From contig NZ_WAEM01000002.1 in the NCBI RefSeq assembly GCF_008806775.1, forward strand, positions 1 to 64,000: DNA of 64,000 bases. Reading direction: 5' to 3'. The position numbers were made by a program, and so were the translations under genes. The notes under the pieces were generated by a model. That model ran no database searches. It had not been told where the DNA came from and saw nothing but the letters and a program-made list of their open reading frames with translations. This document shows, one piece after another, positions 10,958 through 19,692 of this stretch. Source of the stretch: Flavobacterium luteum (GTDB lineage: Bacteria > Bacteroidota > Bacteroidia > Flavobacteriales > Flavobacteriaceae). How positions within the stretch are numbered: the first letter of the stretch is position 1; each line of letters opens with the position of its first letter.

Positions 10958-11965
10958 GTGAAGATAGAGGAAAAATACATCAAACGGTGTTTAGAAATTG
11001 CCAAAAAGGGGTTGCCTGCTGCTTTGCCAAACCCTTCGGTTGGTGCGGTTATTGTATATGAAGACAAAATTATTGGCGAAGGTTATACATCGGCATACGG
11101 AGGTGCTCATGCAGAAGTAAATGCTATTCAAGCAGTAAAAGATAAATCTTTACTTAAAAAAGCAACTATTTATGTGAGTCTGGAACCATGCAGCCATTTT
11201 GGAAAAACGCCACCTTGTTGTAATTTAATTATAGAACATAAAATACCTAATATAGTCATAGGAACTGTTGATCCAAACGCGAAAGTAGCTGGAAACGGAA
11301 TTAAAACATTAATCGAATCTGGTAAAAACGTTATTGTTGGAATTCTTGAAAAAGAGTGCAAGGAATCGAACAAAAGGTTTTTTACTTTTCATGAGAAAAA
11401 ACGTCCTTATATTATTTTAAAATGGGCAGAAAGTCAAGATGGCTATATTGCTCCAAAAGAAAAATCAGAACAAAAACCAGTTTGGATTACCAATGAAATT
11501 TCACGGCAATTGGTTCACAAATGGCGCAGTGAAGAACAAGCAATTCTAGTAGGAACGCAAACAGTAGTAGATGATAATCCGAGATTGAATGTAAGAGATT
11601 GGGTTGGTAAAAATCCTATTCGAATTGTTTTAGACCAAAACAATAGAATTCCAAAAGAAAGTTATATCTTTGATAATCAAGTAGAAACAATTATTTTTTC
11701 ATCAACAGAAATCGATTTTAGTGCAACTATTGCTTGTCAGATTAGTGCCATTTTATTTGAACGAAATATTCAATCAGTATTAATTGAAGGAGGAAAAAAA
11801 ACGTTACAAACTTTTATTGATGAAAATCTTTGGGATGAAGCCAGAGTTTTTAAAGGAAATTTGTTTTTAGAAAACGGTACAAAAGCACCAATTTTAAAAT
11901 CAAAATGGATAGAAAGACAATTCATTTTAGATGATGAACTTTTAATTTTTAAAAATTATGATTAA
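10958..11965 (+). CDS. ribD: Bifunctional riboflavin biosynthesis deaminase/reductase
   Basis: 335 residues. The N-terminal deaminase domain carries the zinc ligands and catalytic Glu of the family: HAE (H51, E53) and PCxxxGxTPPC (C78, C87). The C-terminal reductase domain (about residue 147 onward) reduces the ribosyl moiety with NADPH. Together they perform the second and third steps of riboflavin synthesis. The start is a GTG coding MKIEEKYIKRC, which matches the usual N-terminus of the family; an ATG at 10956 is out of frame. The 3' end overlaps the HAD gene by 8 bp, suggesting co-transcription, which fits HAD phosphatases being needed later in flavin synthesis, although that link is inference. 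Confidence 0.95.
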   Translation: MKIEEKYIKRCLEIAKKGLPAALPNPSVGAVIVYEDKIIGEGYTSAYGGAHAEVNAIQAVKDKSLLKKATIYVSLEPCSHFGKTPPCCNLIIEHKIPNIVIGTVDPNAKVAGNGIKTLIESGKNVIVGILEKECKESNKRFFTFHEKKRPYIILKWAESQDGYIAPKEKSEQKPVWITNEISRQLVHKWRSEEQAILVGTQTVVDDNPRLNVRDWVGKNPIRIVLDQNNRIPKESYIFDNQVETIIFSSTEIDFSATIACQISAILFERNIQSVLIEGGKKTLQTFIDENLWDEARVFKGNLFLENGTKAPILKSKWIERQFILDDELLIFKNYD

Positions 11966-12560
11966 TGCTATTATTTTCGATTTTGGAGATATATTTATCA
12001 ATCTCAATAAAGATTCATGTAATAATGAATTCAAAAAATTAGGTTTATTATCCTTAGACGATGCATTATTAGTAAAAAACGATTTGTTCGAAAAAGGAAA
12101 AATTACCGAAAAAGAATTTATACAGAGTTTTCAAACCTTTATTCCAAATGCTTCATTTGATGAAATAAAAAGTGCTTGGAATACAATATTGGGTGAATTC
12201 CCTTTGTATCGACTAGAATTTTTACAAATGTTGACTGGCAAATACCGACTTTTTTTATTATCTAATACTGATTCAATTCACATTGATTTTTTTGAAAACA
12301 AATATGGACCTTCTTTTACTAAAGATTTTTATCAATGTTTTGAAAGAGTTTATTTTTCCTTCGAAATGGGAATGAGAAAACCAGATGAAGCTATTTATAC
12401 TTATGTTTTAAAACAAAATGATTTAACTGCAAGAAATACTCTATTTATTGATGATAAAAAAGCAAATACTGATTCGGCAAAAGCTTTAGGTATTCAGGTT
12501 TGGAATTTACAAGTGGGTCAAGAAGATGTGGTTGATTTATTTGAAAAAGAAGTATTTTAA
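11958..12560 (+). CDS. HAD-IA family phosphatase-like hydrolase
   Basis: 200 residues with the four HAD motifs: FDFGD (motif I, nucleophile D8), LLSNTDS (motif II), MRKPDEAIY (motif III Lys) and FIDDKKAN (motif IV acids). The second motif I Asp is replaced by Gly, as in many DFG-type HAD-IA members. It overlaps ribD by 8 bp and is followed 6 bp later by the IMPACT gene in the same frame, so the three probably form an operon. The substrate is unknown; a role as flavin-pathway phosphatase is possible only from context. Confidence 0.88.
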   Translation: MINAIIFDFGDIFINLNKDSCNNEFKKLGLLSLDDALLVKNDLFEKGKITEKEFIQSFQTFIPNASFDEIKSAWNTILGEFPLYRLEFLQMLTGKYRLFLLSNTDSIHIDFFENKYGPSFTKDFYQCFERVYFSFEMGMRKPDEAIYTYVLKQNDLTARNTLFIDDKKANTDSAKALGIQVWNLQVGQEDVVDLFEKEVF

Positions 12561-12566
12561 AACATT

Positions 12567-13178
12567 TTGAACACTACAGACAGTTATAAAACCATTGCAA
12601 CGCCATCAGAAGTAATACTTTTTAAAGAAAAAAACAGCAAATTTTTTGGCTATGCTTTTCCGATAACTTGCGAAAATGAAATTAAAACATTAATTGAGCC
12701 TTTAAGAAAAAAACATTTTAATGCGGTTCATTTTTGTTATGCTTTTCAAACTGGATCTACACTAGTACATTATAGAGTAAATGACGATGGTGAACCTAGC
12801 AATAGTGCAGGAATTCCTATTTATGGACAAATTCATTCGTTTGGTTTAACCAATATTTTGGTAGTTATAGTAAGATATTTTGGCGGAACAAAATTAGGTG
12901 TTGGCGGATTAGTTCCAGCATACAAAACTGCTGCTCAGTTAACTTTAGAATCTGCAACAATAATCGAAAAAACAATAGATGTGCATTATATTATTTCATT
13001 TGAATATAAAAACATCAATAAAGTTATGAGGGTAATAAAAGAGAAAAATGCAGCTATTATTTATCAAAAAATGGAATTAGGTTGTGAAATTGAAATTGCA
13101 ACGCGAAAAAAAAATGCCGAAATACTATTTGAAGCCTTTAATTCTATGTTTGAAATTAATATAAAAGAGAAAGAATAA
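12567..13178 (+). CDS. IMPACT/YigZ family protein
   Basis: 203 residues, the usual size for bacterial YigZ. The UPF0029 N-terminal domain signatures are visible: FFGYAFPI, HFCYAFQTG, NDDGEPSNSAGIPIYGQI and VRYFGGTKLGVGGLVPAY. A smaller C-terminal ferredoxin-like domain follows. The family is linked to translation regulation, but the bacterial role is not settled. No ATG exists: the frame is bounded by the HAD stop at 12558-12560, leaving only ATT (12564) or TTG (12567) as starts, and TTG is the better choice. Last gene of the ribD operon. Confidence 0.9.
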   Translation: MNTTDSYKTIATPSEVILFKEKNSKFFGYAFPITCENEIKTLIEPLRKKHFNAVHFCYAFQTGSTLVHYRVNDDGEPSNSAGIPIYGQIHSFGLTNILVVIVRYFGGTKLGVGGLVPAYKTAAQLTLESATIIEKTIDVHYIISFEYKNINKVMRVIKEKNAAIIYQKMELGCEIEIATRKKNAEILFEAFNSMFEINIKEKE

Positions 13179-13184
13179 AAATAT

Positions 13185-13592
13185 TTATTCCTGCATTTCA
13201 TCTAAAAGTAATTTTATAGCATCTGGAGGTGTAGTTGGACGACCTGTTTTTAAGTTTACAAATACTAAAATAAAAGCGGCTGTTGTTAATAACTCATTTT
13301 GTTCACTCCAAATTTCACAATCAAATTCTATCTTTACAGAACTGTGTTTTTTGAACTTAGTTCTTACTATTAATAGGTCATCATAACGTGCTGACTTTTT
13401 GTAATTTATAGTCATAGAAACTATTGGTAAAGCAATACCGCTTTCTTCTAGGCTTTTGTAGGAAATCCCTTTGTTTCTAAGCCATTCCACTCTACCTATT
13501 TCAAAATAAGGAATGTAATTACCGTGATAAACAACTCCCATTTGATCTGTTTCTGAATAACGAACCCGTACTTCAATTTGATGCTCTTTCAT
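13185..13592 (-). CDS. Acyl-CoA thioesterase, YbgC/FadM hotdog family
   Basis: 135 residues, a single hotdog domain. The 4-hydroxybenzoyl-CoA-thioesterase-like signature RYSETDQMGVVYHGNY is present near the N-terminus, with D16 in the catalytic position. It likely hydrolyses short acyl-CoA or acyl-ACP thioesters in the cytoplasm. It converges with the IMPACT gene (6 bp apart) and diverges from dnaA. In this phylum it commonly lies next to dnaA. Confidence 0.9.
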   Translation of the reverse strand: MKEHQIEVRVRYSETDQMGVVYHGNYIPYFEIGRVEWLRNKGISYKSLEESGIALPIVSMTINYKKSARYDDLLIVRTKFKKHSSVKIEFDCEIWSEQNELLTTAAFILVFVNLKTGRPTTPPDAIKLLLDEMQE

Positions 13593-13651
13593 CTTGTTTT
13601 TAATAAAATTATTGTATATTTAAGCCTGTGAAAAAAATCGCCTTACAACAA

Positions 13652-13659
13652 TATTTTTG
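13652..13659 (+). promoter_or_regulatory. Candidate -7 box upstream of dnaA
   Basis: TATTTTTG matches TAnnTTTG, giving a dnaA leader of roughly 125 nt. No TTATCCACA-type DnaA box is seen in 13593-13791, so an adjacent oriC is not supported. Confidence 0.4.
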
Positions 13660-13791
13660 AAAAATCAATGTGCTTTTAATTTTTTTTTAACGATTTTTGT
13701 TCACATATTTGTTACCCCGAAAAAGAGATAAAAACAACACTTATTTCTTTGTAAGATAACCTTTAATAAAAATACAAATCTAACAAAAAAT

Positions 13792-15219
13792 ATGAGCAAA
13801 ACTGCGCAATCAGTATGGGAAAATTGTCTATCATTTATAAAAGACAATATCCAAGACCAAGCTTATAAAACTTGGTTCGAGCCGATTAAGTCTGTTGAGC
13901 TAACCGATAATGCTTTATATATTCAAGTTCCTAGCAAATTTTTCTACGAATGGCTTGAAGAACATTACGTAAAATTGTTAAAAGTAGCCTTAACCAAAGA
14001 ACTTGGTAAAAACGCTAAACTATTGTATAAAATTAAAATGGAAAATACTTATGGTAATAAGCAACCTTTTATGGAGCAATTACCAAGCGCACACAGAAGC
14101 TCTATGAAGACTCAAGAAGTAGATGCTCCTTTTAAAAACCTAAGCCCTGAATTAAAAAACCCGTTTGTTATTCCAGGAATTAGAAATTTAAAAATTGAAT
14201 CTCAACTAAATGCCAATTATAGTTTTGATAATTTTCTTGAAGGCGATTCTAACAGACTTGCACGTTCCGCAGGAATGGCTGTAGCCAATAAGCCAGGAGG
14301 AACTTCATTTAATCCGTTATTAATTTTTGGTGGAGTTGGTTTAGGAAAAACCCATTTAGCACATGCTATTGGCGTAGAAATAAAAGATAAATACCCTGAA
14401 AAAACCGTTTTATATATTTCAGCGGAAATTTTCACACAACAATACATCGATTCTGTAAAGAAAAACAATCGAAATGATTTTATACATTTCTATCAGTTAA
14501 TTGATGTTTTAATTATAGATGATGTGCAGTTTTTATCAGGAAAATCAGGAACTCAAGATGTGTTTTTTCACATATTCAACTATTTACATCAAAACGGAAA
14601 ACAGGTAATCTTAACTTCCGACAAAGCACCTGTTGATATGCAAGACATAGAGCAACGTTTGCTCTCTCGTTTTAAATGGGGGTTATCCGCAGAATTGCAT
14701 CAGCCCGATTATGAAACTAGAATTTCGATCTTAAAAAATATTTTATATAGAGATGGTGTAGAAATGCCTGACGAAATTATAGAATATGTTGCCAGAAATA
14801 TCAAAACGAATGTTAGAGAATTAGAAGGTGCCATTATCTCATTAATAGCACAATCGTCTTTCAACAAAAAAGAAGTTACTTTAGATTTAGCCAAACATGT
14901 TGTAGAGAAATTTGTTAAAAATGTAAAGAGAGAAATTTCTATAGATTATATTCAAAAAATTGTTTCTGATTATTTTCAATTGGATTTAGAAACCTTACAA
15001 TCTAAAACTAGAAAACGTCACGTTGTACAAGCAAGACAACTTGCAATGTTTTTTGCAAAAAAATTTACTAAAGCTTCTTTGGCAAATATTGGTTCTCAAA
15101 TTGGAGATCGCGACCATGCAACAGTACTACACGCTTGCAAAACAGTAGATAATTTAGTTTCTACTGACAAGCAATTTAAAAAATTTGTTGAAGACATCAA
15201 TAAAAAATTAACACTATAA
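13792..15219 (+). CDS. dnaA: Chromosomal replication initiator DnaA
   Basis: 475 residues, full length. Domain I occupies residues 1-90 (IQDQAYKTWFEPI); a short linker follows; then the AAA+ domain with Walker A GGVGLGKTH (about 180-188) and Walker B IIDDVQFL (about 240); then domain IV with the DnaA-box recognition signature GDRDHATVLHA (about 437-447). It binds DnaA boxes and opens the origin. Its stop is followed with zero spacing by the start of the phosphatase-methyltransferase fusion, indicating co-transcription. Confidence 0.98.
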   Translation: MSKTAQSVWENCLSFIKDNIQDQAYKTWFEPIKSVELTDNALYIQVPSKFFYEWLEEHYVKLLKVALTKELGKNAKLLYKIKMENTYGNKQPFMEQLPSAHRSSMKTQEVDAPFKNLSPELKNPFVIPGIRNLKIESQLNANYSFDNFLEGDSNRLARSAGMAVANKPGGTSFNPLLIFGGVGLGKTHLAHAIGVEIKDKYPEKTVLYISAEIFTQQYIDSVKKNNRNDFIHFYQLIDVLIIDDVQFLSGKSGTQDVFFHIFNYLHQNGKQVILTSDKAPVDMQDIEQRLLSRFKWGLSAELHQPDYETRISILKNILYRDGVEMPDEIIEYVARNIKTNVRELEGAIISLIAQSSFNKKEVTLDLAKHVVEKFVKNVKREISIDYIQKIVSDYFQLDLETLQSKTRKRHVVQARQLAMFFAKKFTKASLANIGSQIGDRDHATVLHACKTVDNLVSTDKQFKKFVEDINKKLTL

Positions 15220-16419
15220 ATGTCCGTTAAAATTTTAATGGTATGTTTAGGTAATATTTGCCGTTCTCCTATGGCGGAAGCAATATTAACCTCTAAACTC
15301 CCAAAAGATTTGTTTTTTGTAGATTCTGCGGGAACAGGGAATTGGCATGTTGGAAAACAACCCGATGATAGAGCTATTGCTGTTGCCAAAAAAAATAAAC
15401 TCGATATTTCTCTACAGAAAGGCAGACATTTTAAAAGTTCTGACTTGGATACTTTTGATTATATTTATGTAATGGATAATTCCAATTACAATGATGTACT
15501 TGCCTTAGCTAAAAACGAAGAACAAAAAAGCAAAGTTCAACTTATTTTAAATGAACTTTTTCCGGGAGAAAATGTTGATGTTCCTGACCCTTATTATGGA
15601 TTACAAAATGGATTTGATTCTGTTTTTGCCATGTTAGATAAATCATGTGAAATAATTGCCGAAAAATTACTTACTAAACATAGTAAAACGACACCAGCCA
15701 AAAATACTGCTACTCGCGGAAAACTTTATTTAATCCCTACAACTCTTGGTGAGAGTGACCCTATGGATGTTTTACCTCAAACAGTAAAAAGAGCTATTGA
15801 TTTGATTGATACTTACATTGTTGAAAACGAAAAAACAGCTCGTAAATTTATAAAAAGCATACATCCTGAGAAAGTTCAAGCTTCTTTGAAGTTAAGTGCG
15901 TTAAACAAACATACCGAAGTTTCTGAACACAATAAAATGATTCAACCGTGTTTAGAGGGCAAAAATATTGGATTAATGTCAGAAGCGGGTTGCCCAGGAA
16001 TTGCAGATCCAGGAGCTGTAATCGTGAAATTAGCACATGAAAAAAATATTCAAGTGATACCATTAGTAGGTCCGTCGTCCATTCTTTTGGCCTTGATGGC
16101 ATCAGGAATGAACGGTCAAAATTTTGCTTTTAACGGCTATCTTCCTATTGATAAGTCAGAGAAAAAAACAGTTATAAAAAATTTAGAGAAATTATCTCAG
16201 GACAAAAATCAATCGCAAATTTTTATAGAAACACCTTTTAGAAACAACAAAATGTTGGATGATATTTTGCAAGCATTACACCCTAGTACTCATTTATGCG
16301 TAGCAGCAGATATTACGTTACCAACCGAATACATTAAAACGATGCGCATTTCCGATTGGAAAAAAGCAACTATCGATTTGCACAATAGACCTACTATTTT
16401 TATTATTCATAAATCATAA
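15220..16419 (+). CDS. Fusion: low-molecular-weight tyrosine phosphatase + RsmI-like SAM methyltransferase
   Basis: 399 residues in one uninterrupted frame. Residues 1-153 form a complete LMW-PTP: P-loop C9-x5-R15-S16 (CLGNICRS) and general-acid motif DPYYG (D123). A linker rich in Lys/Thr/Ala (about 154-166) leads to GKLYLIPTTLGE at 167, the usual N-terminus of a free-standing tetrapyrrole-methylase-fold SAM methyltransferase of the RsmI/YraL type. Further motifs are MSEAGCPGIADPG and VGPSSILLALMASG. In relatives the two enzymes are, to my knowledge, usually separate neighbouring genes. ATG directly follows the dnaA stop. The methyltransferase may act on 16S rRNA, but the second-domain substrate is not certain. 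Confidence 0.9.
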   Translation: MSVKILMVCLGNICRSPMAEAILTSKLPKDLFFVDSAGTGNWHVGKQPDDRAIAVAKKNKLDISLQKGRHFKSSDLDTFDYIYVMDNSNYNDVLALAKNEEQKSKVQLILNELFPGENVDVPDPYYGLQNGFDSVFAMLDKSCEIIAEKLLTKHSKTTPAKNTATRGKLYLIPTTLGESDPMDVLPQTVKRAIDLIDTYIVENEKTARKFIKSIHPEKVQASLKLSALNKHTEVSEHNKMIQPCLEGKNIGLMSEAGCPGIADPGAVIVKLAHEKNIQVIPLVGPSSILLALMASGMNGQNFAFNGYLPIDKSEKKTVIKNLEKLSQDKNQSQIFIETPFRNNKMLDDILQALHPSTHLCVAADITLPTEYIKTMRISDWKKATIDLHNRPTIFIIHKS

Positions 16420-16421
16420 AA

Positions 16422-16445
16422 AAAATCCTGACAAAGCAGGATTTC
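16422..16445. terminator. Short bidirectional hairpin between convergent genes
   Basis: AAATCCTG / CAGGATTT with a 6-nt loop is flanked by an A-run on the left and a short T-run on the right. It lies between the fusion gene (+) and the lysozyme-like gene (-). The T-tract is short on the plus strand and better on the minus strand. Confidence 0.55.
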
Positions 16446-16464
16446 TTAATGAGTAAATATTTTG

Positions 16465-17100
16465 CTATCTTACTTTTGCATTATTATCGGCTATTATTCC
16501 TGATGTTTCATAACCACCAAATTCTCTCATGTAAGTTTTTACAGAAGTACCATAATTGTCTTTACATTTTTTAGCACCGTTAGAATTTAGAAATCGCTTT
16601 ACAGAACCAGCACCACCTAAATGAGCTGCTGCTAAAATACCAGATTCAGTAACTTTAACGCCACTTATAATTTTTCCCGAAAATTTTTCGATTTCGTCTT
16701 CCAATTCCCATTTGTTTTTGGATAGTAGAGCTACAAATGCTTTTTCTTGTAATTTTGGACTGTTTAGAAAGGATAGGCTATCTTCAATTCCAATGGTTTT
16801 AAGTGTCTCTAAACCAAATTGGTACTTCCCCATATAGCCTAAGGTATTTATTTTTTTGTATTTCCCTTGTGATTCTCTAAAAGCAACAGCTTCTTTAAAA
16901 CCTATAAAAAACTTTGCAGTAAAAGGGACATTTAAATTAGGATAATCTTTTTGTTCTTTTGAAGGAAATAAGTATGATAATTCATCATTATTATTTGCCT
17001 GAAACCAATTATGATTTTGTAATTCGAAGGGTTTAAAACCAGAACTTAAATAAGCAATTATTACAATCAAACTTGTGTAAAAAAACCATTTTTTTATCAT
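16465..17100 (-). CDS. Lysozyme-like (transglycosylase-fold) exported protein
   Basis: 211 residues. A hydrophobic N-terminal segment (IKKWFFYTSLIVIIAYLSSG) is a signal peptide or anchor. The core AFRESQGKYKKINTLGYMGKYQ resembles the catalytic-Glu region of lysozyme-like peptidoglycan hydrolases (Glu in FRESQ, followed by the GKYQFG box). A later ILAAAHLGGAGSVKRFL segment also fits the fold. It probably acts on peptidoglycan in the periplasm. The assignment rests on motif resemblance, so the exact family is uncertain. It sits 97 bp downstream of the DUF2279 gene. Confidence 0.72.
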   Translation of the reverse strand: MIKKWFFYTSLIVIIAYLSSGFKPFELQNHNWFQANNNDELSYLFPSKEQKDYPNLNVPFTAKFFIGFKEAVAFRESQGKYKKINTLGYMGKYQFGLETLKTIGIEDSLSFLNSPKLQEKAFVALLSKNKWELEDEIEKFSGKIISGVKVTESGILAAAHLGGAGSVKRFLNSNGAKKCKDNYGTSVKTYMREFGGYETSGIIADNNAKVR

Positions 17101-17197
17101 GTTTTGTTTTTCTTCTTAACCTGTCACTTCAAGAAATTTCTACAGTGCAAATGTACGACAAAAAATACAAAACTGAAAATCAATCAGTTAAAGTTTT

Positions 17198-18103
17198 CTA
17201 AAAGTAAAAATAGTGAAATCTCAAATTTCCTTTACCATTGATTTCAAACGTTGGAGTTGGAATTTTGACAGAATTAAATATTGAAAAAAAAGTTTTTAAC
17301 AGATGAGATTTTGTGGGAATTTTAGTCAAATCGGCATCGAAACTGAAGTAAAATTGGCGGTATCTTTTTGATTCTGGGAGAAAAATAGTGTTTATAAAGG
17401 CATCATTTCCTGTAATCATTCCTTCTGCTCCATATCCAATAGCTATATTGAACCATTTAGGAACTTTGGAATCTTTCAAAAAAGAATGTAAGTTAACTGA
17501 CAACCAATACGTTTGCCCATTATAGTCCTTTAAAATTTGTTCGCTTAAAGCATTTCCTAAAACATTTGGCCGAACTGGTGCATAAGGAGTGGTATGAAAG
17601 GAAAATTTTGGAACGATACGCTGCTCTTTCCACAACAACTCTTGCGAAACATAAATGGCAGTTCCTGATGCATTAGCAACAATATCTCCAACTGAAGCTC
17701 CCCAGTTAGACGAATACCCATCCATAACCTCAACTGCTGAAAGAAATACAAATCCAAAAGTTGACCCATATAGCAATTGATTTTTTCTACATACACCACT
17801 CCATTGTAATGCCTCTTTACTAAATCGGCCTAATTGATAGGCTGAAAATACATGACCCGCCTTATCCATTTGAAGCCATTCGGAATTGTCATTTATGAAA
17901 TGAAAATCTGATTTTGGATAGTCTGCATACCAAAGTTGATGCAATCCTATTAAAACTCCTGTAGAAAGAGCCGCTTCTGTAATTATAACTGCATTTCTCC
18001 TTTTAGTATTTAAAGTATCGTTTGGCTTTAATATTTGAGAGAAAACAGAAGAAGAAAATATAAAAACAAATAGAATTAAATAAATATGTGTTTTATATTT
18101 CAA
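17198..18103 (-). CDS. DUF2279 (YfiM-like) exported protein
   Basis: 301 residues with a signal peptide ending at SSSVFSQ. The DUF2279 signatures are visible: a WLQMDKAGHVFSAYQLGR segment and an EVMDGYSSNWGASVGDIVANASG segment, both with the His/Asp/Gly pattern of this membrane-associated family. The function is unknown. It is separated by only 3 bp from mltG, so it is the last or near-last gene of the dapF-GNAT-mltG operon and may have a role in the envelope. Confidence 0.85.
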   Translation of the reverse strand: MKYKTHIYLILFVFIFSSSVFSQILKPNDTLNTKRRNAVIITEAALSTGVLIGLHQLWYADYPKSDFHFINDNSEWLQMDKAGHVFSAYQLGRFSKEALQWSGVCRKNQLLYGSTFGFVFLSAVEVMDGYSSNWGASVGDIVANASGTAIYVSQELLWKEQRIVPKFSFHTTPYAPVRPNVLGNALSEQILKDYNGQTYWLSVNLHSFLKDSKVPKWFNIAIGYGAEGMITGNDAFINTIFLPESKRYRQFYFSFDADLTKIPTKSHLLKTFFSIFNSVKIPTPTFEINGKGNLRFHYFYF

Positions 18104-18106
18104 AAT

Positions 18107-19150
18107 TTATCTTTTTATACCTTGCTGATTAACCCAAGCCACGTATTTCTGACGGTTTACTTCATGTTGAGCAGTAGTTACCGCAAATTCATGATACCCA
18201 AAGTTAGTGACACTGGCACAGAAATAAATATAATTATGTTTTTCAGGATTTAACACTGCTTCTAAAGCGGTGATATCTGGCATAGCTATTGGACCTGGAG
18301 GCAACCCTTCATATTTATAGGTATTATAAGGCGAATCTGTTTCTAAATCTTTATACAAAACTCTTTTGATAACTTGATTAAAGTCGCCTGATTTTAATTT
18401 AACAGCATAAATGACCGTTGGATCAGCTTCTAATTTTATACCTCTTTGCAATCTATTCAAATAAACTCCCGCCACTTTTGGTCTTTCGTCTCTTTTTACG
18501 GTTTCTTTGTGCACTATCGATGCTAATATAGAAACTTGAATAGGAGTTAGATTTAGCAGTTTTGCCTTTTCTAATCTAGCATCTGTCCAAAATTTACGAT
18601 ATTCCTTGGACATTTTATCTCGAAACTTGTTTGCATTAGTGTTCCAGAAAAACTCATAGGAATTAGGCACAAACATGCTTAATACATTCTCTTCTGTAAA
18701 TCCGTTTTCTTCTAAAAACTTTTTATCTTTAAATGCTGTTAATAAACTCAAACTGTCGGCTTCAATTTGAGAACCAATACGTCCTGCAAAATTCTCTAAT
18801 CGTTCTTGATTGTTAAAAGCCAAATTAACAGGAATATTTATACGTAACGCATTTACAATTTCATTACTGTTCATTCCTTTTTTAAGTATAAATCGACCTG
18901 CTTTTTCGGCTCTATCTGGATATGATTTTTTATTAGCTACCATTTCAAATCGACTCATATTATCTATATAAGGAGTAACTATTTTTTTTACTGCTTCATA
19001 ATCTGAATCCGTTGGAATATATATATAAACTTCATTTTCACTAAACTTTGTATTGGCACCAAATATATCTCGATACAAAATATATCCATAAACAATCAAA
19101 CCCGTAATTAGAAGTACTGAGAATATAGTAATAATTTTTTTTAAATTCAA
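18107..19150 (-). CDS. mltG: Endolytic murein transglycosylase MltG
   Basis: 347 residues, normal length. One N-terminal membrane helix (about residues 5-25) anchors it in the inner membrane, followed by a LysM-like region and the YceG catalytic domain. The hallmark ASIVHKETVKRDERPKVAGVYLNRL region contains the catalytic Glu (E216 by comparison with E. coli E218), and GLPPGPIAMP follows. It cleaves nascent glycan strands and ends their elongation. Operon neighbours are GNAT upstream (11 bp) and DUF2279 downstream (3 bp). Confidence 0.95.
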   Translation of the reverse strand: MNLKKIITIFSVLLITGLIVYGYILYRDIFGANTKFSENEVYIYIPTDSDYEAVKKIVTPYIDNMSRFEMVANKKSYPDRAEKAGRFILKKGMNSNEIVNALRINIPVNLAFNNQERLENFAGRIGSQIEADSLSLLTAFKDKKFLEENGFTEENVLSMFVPNSYEFFWNTNANKFRDKMSKEYRKFWTDARLEKAKLLNLTPIQVSILASIVHKETVKRDERPKVAGVYLNRLQRGIKLEADPTVIYAVKLKSGDFNQVIKRVLYKDLETDSPYNTYKYEGLPPGPIAMPDITALEAVLNPEKHNYIYFCASVTNFGYHEFAVTTAQHEVNRQKYVAWVNQQGIKR

Positions 19151-19161
19151 AATAGGTAAAT

Positions 19162-19692
19162 TTAGGATGGATTAATTAATTGAAACAAAGCTTCGTCTTT
19201 GTATTGACCGTTAACCAAGTTCCATTGTTTTTTGATTCCAATGTTCTGAAAACCAAAATTAGTAAAAAGTGTTAAACTAACCTCGTTTTCTATATCTATA
19301 TTAGCATATAATTGATGTACATTTAATTTTGAGAAAGCATAATGAATTAACAAATCTAATGCTTCAGAGCCAATTCCAGAATTTCTATTTTTTGAATCTT
19401 TTATAAGAATACCAACTCCTGCTCTATTATTTTTAGGATCAAAATCAAATAAATCTATTAAACCTATTGCGGAGAAATCTTGATTTTTGCATATTGCTAA
19501 TCGAAGTTGCTTGGCTTCATAAATGTCTTGATGCGCATTTTCTAAATACTGACGAATCAAAAATCGGCTGTAAGGGGTTTGTGTATTGCTTACTTCCCAA
19601 ATGGACTCATCGTTTTCTATTGAATAAACGAACTCCAAATCATCAGGTTCGAGTGCACGCAAATAAATATTTTGACCTCTTAGAGTTACCAT
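19162..19692 (-). CDS. GNAT family N-acetyltransferase
   Basis: 176 residues of the RimJ/RimL-like GNAT type: N-terminal LRALEPDDLEFVYSIEND, an acetyl-CoA binding region GVGILIKDSKNRNSGIGSEAL (R/Q-x-x-G-x-G/A-like), and a C-terminal NFGFQNIGIKKQ. The acceptor is unknown. It overlaps the dapF 3' end by 7 bp and is followed by mltG, a pairing that suggests translational coupling. Confidence 0.9.
   Translation of the reverse strand: MVTLRGQNIYLRALEPDDLEFVYSIENDESIWEVSNTQTPYSRFLIRQYLENAHQDIYEAKQLRLAICKNQDFSAIGLIDLFDFDPKNNRAGVGILIKDSKNRNSGIGSEALDLLIHYAFSKLNVHQLYANIDIENEVSLTLFTNFGFQNIGIKKQWNLVNGQYKDEALFQLINPS

Noticed and set aside
13593-13791. Origin of replication beside dnaA
   Set aside because: No TTATCCACA-type boxes or AT-rich 13-mers recognisable in the gap; the phylum does not reliably place oriC here.
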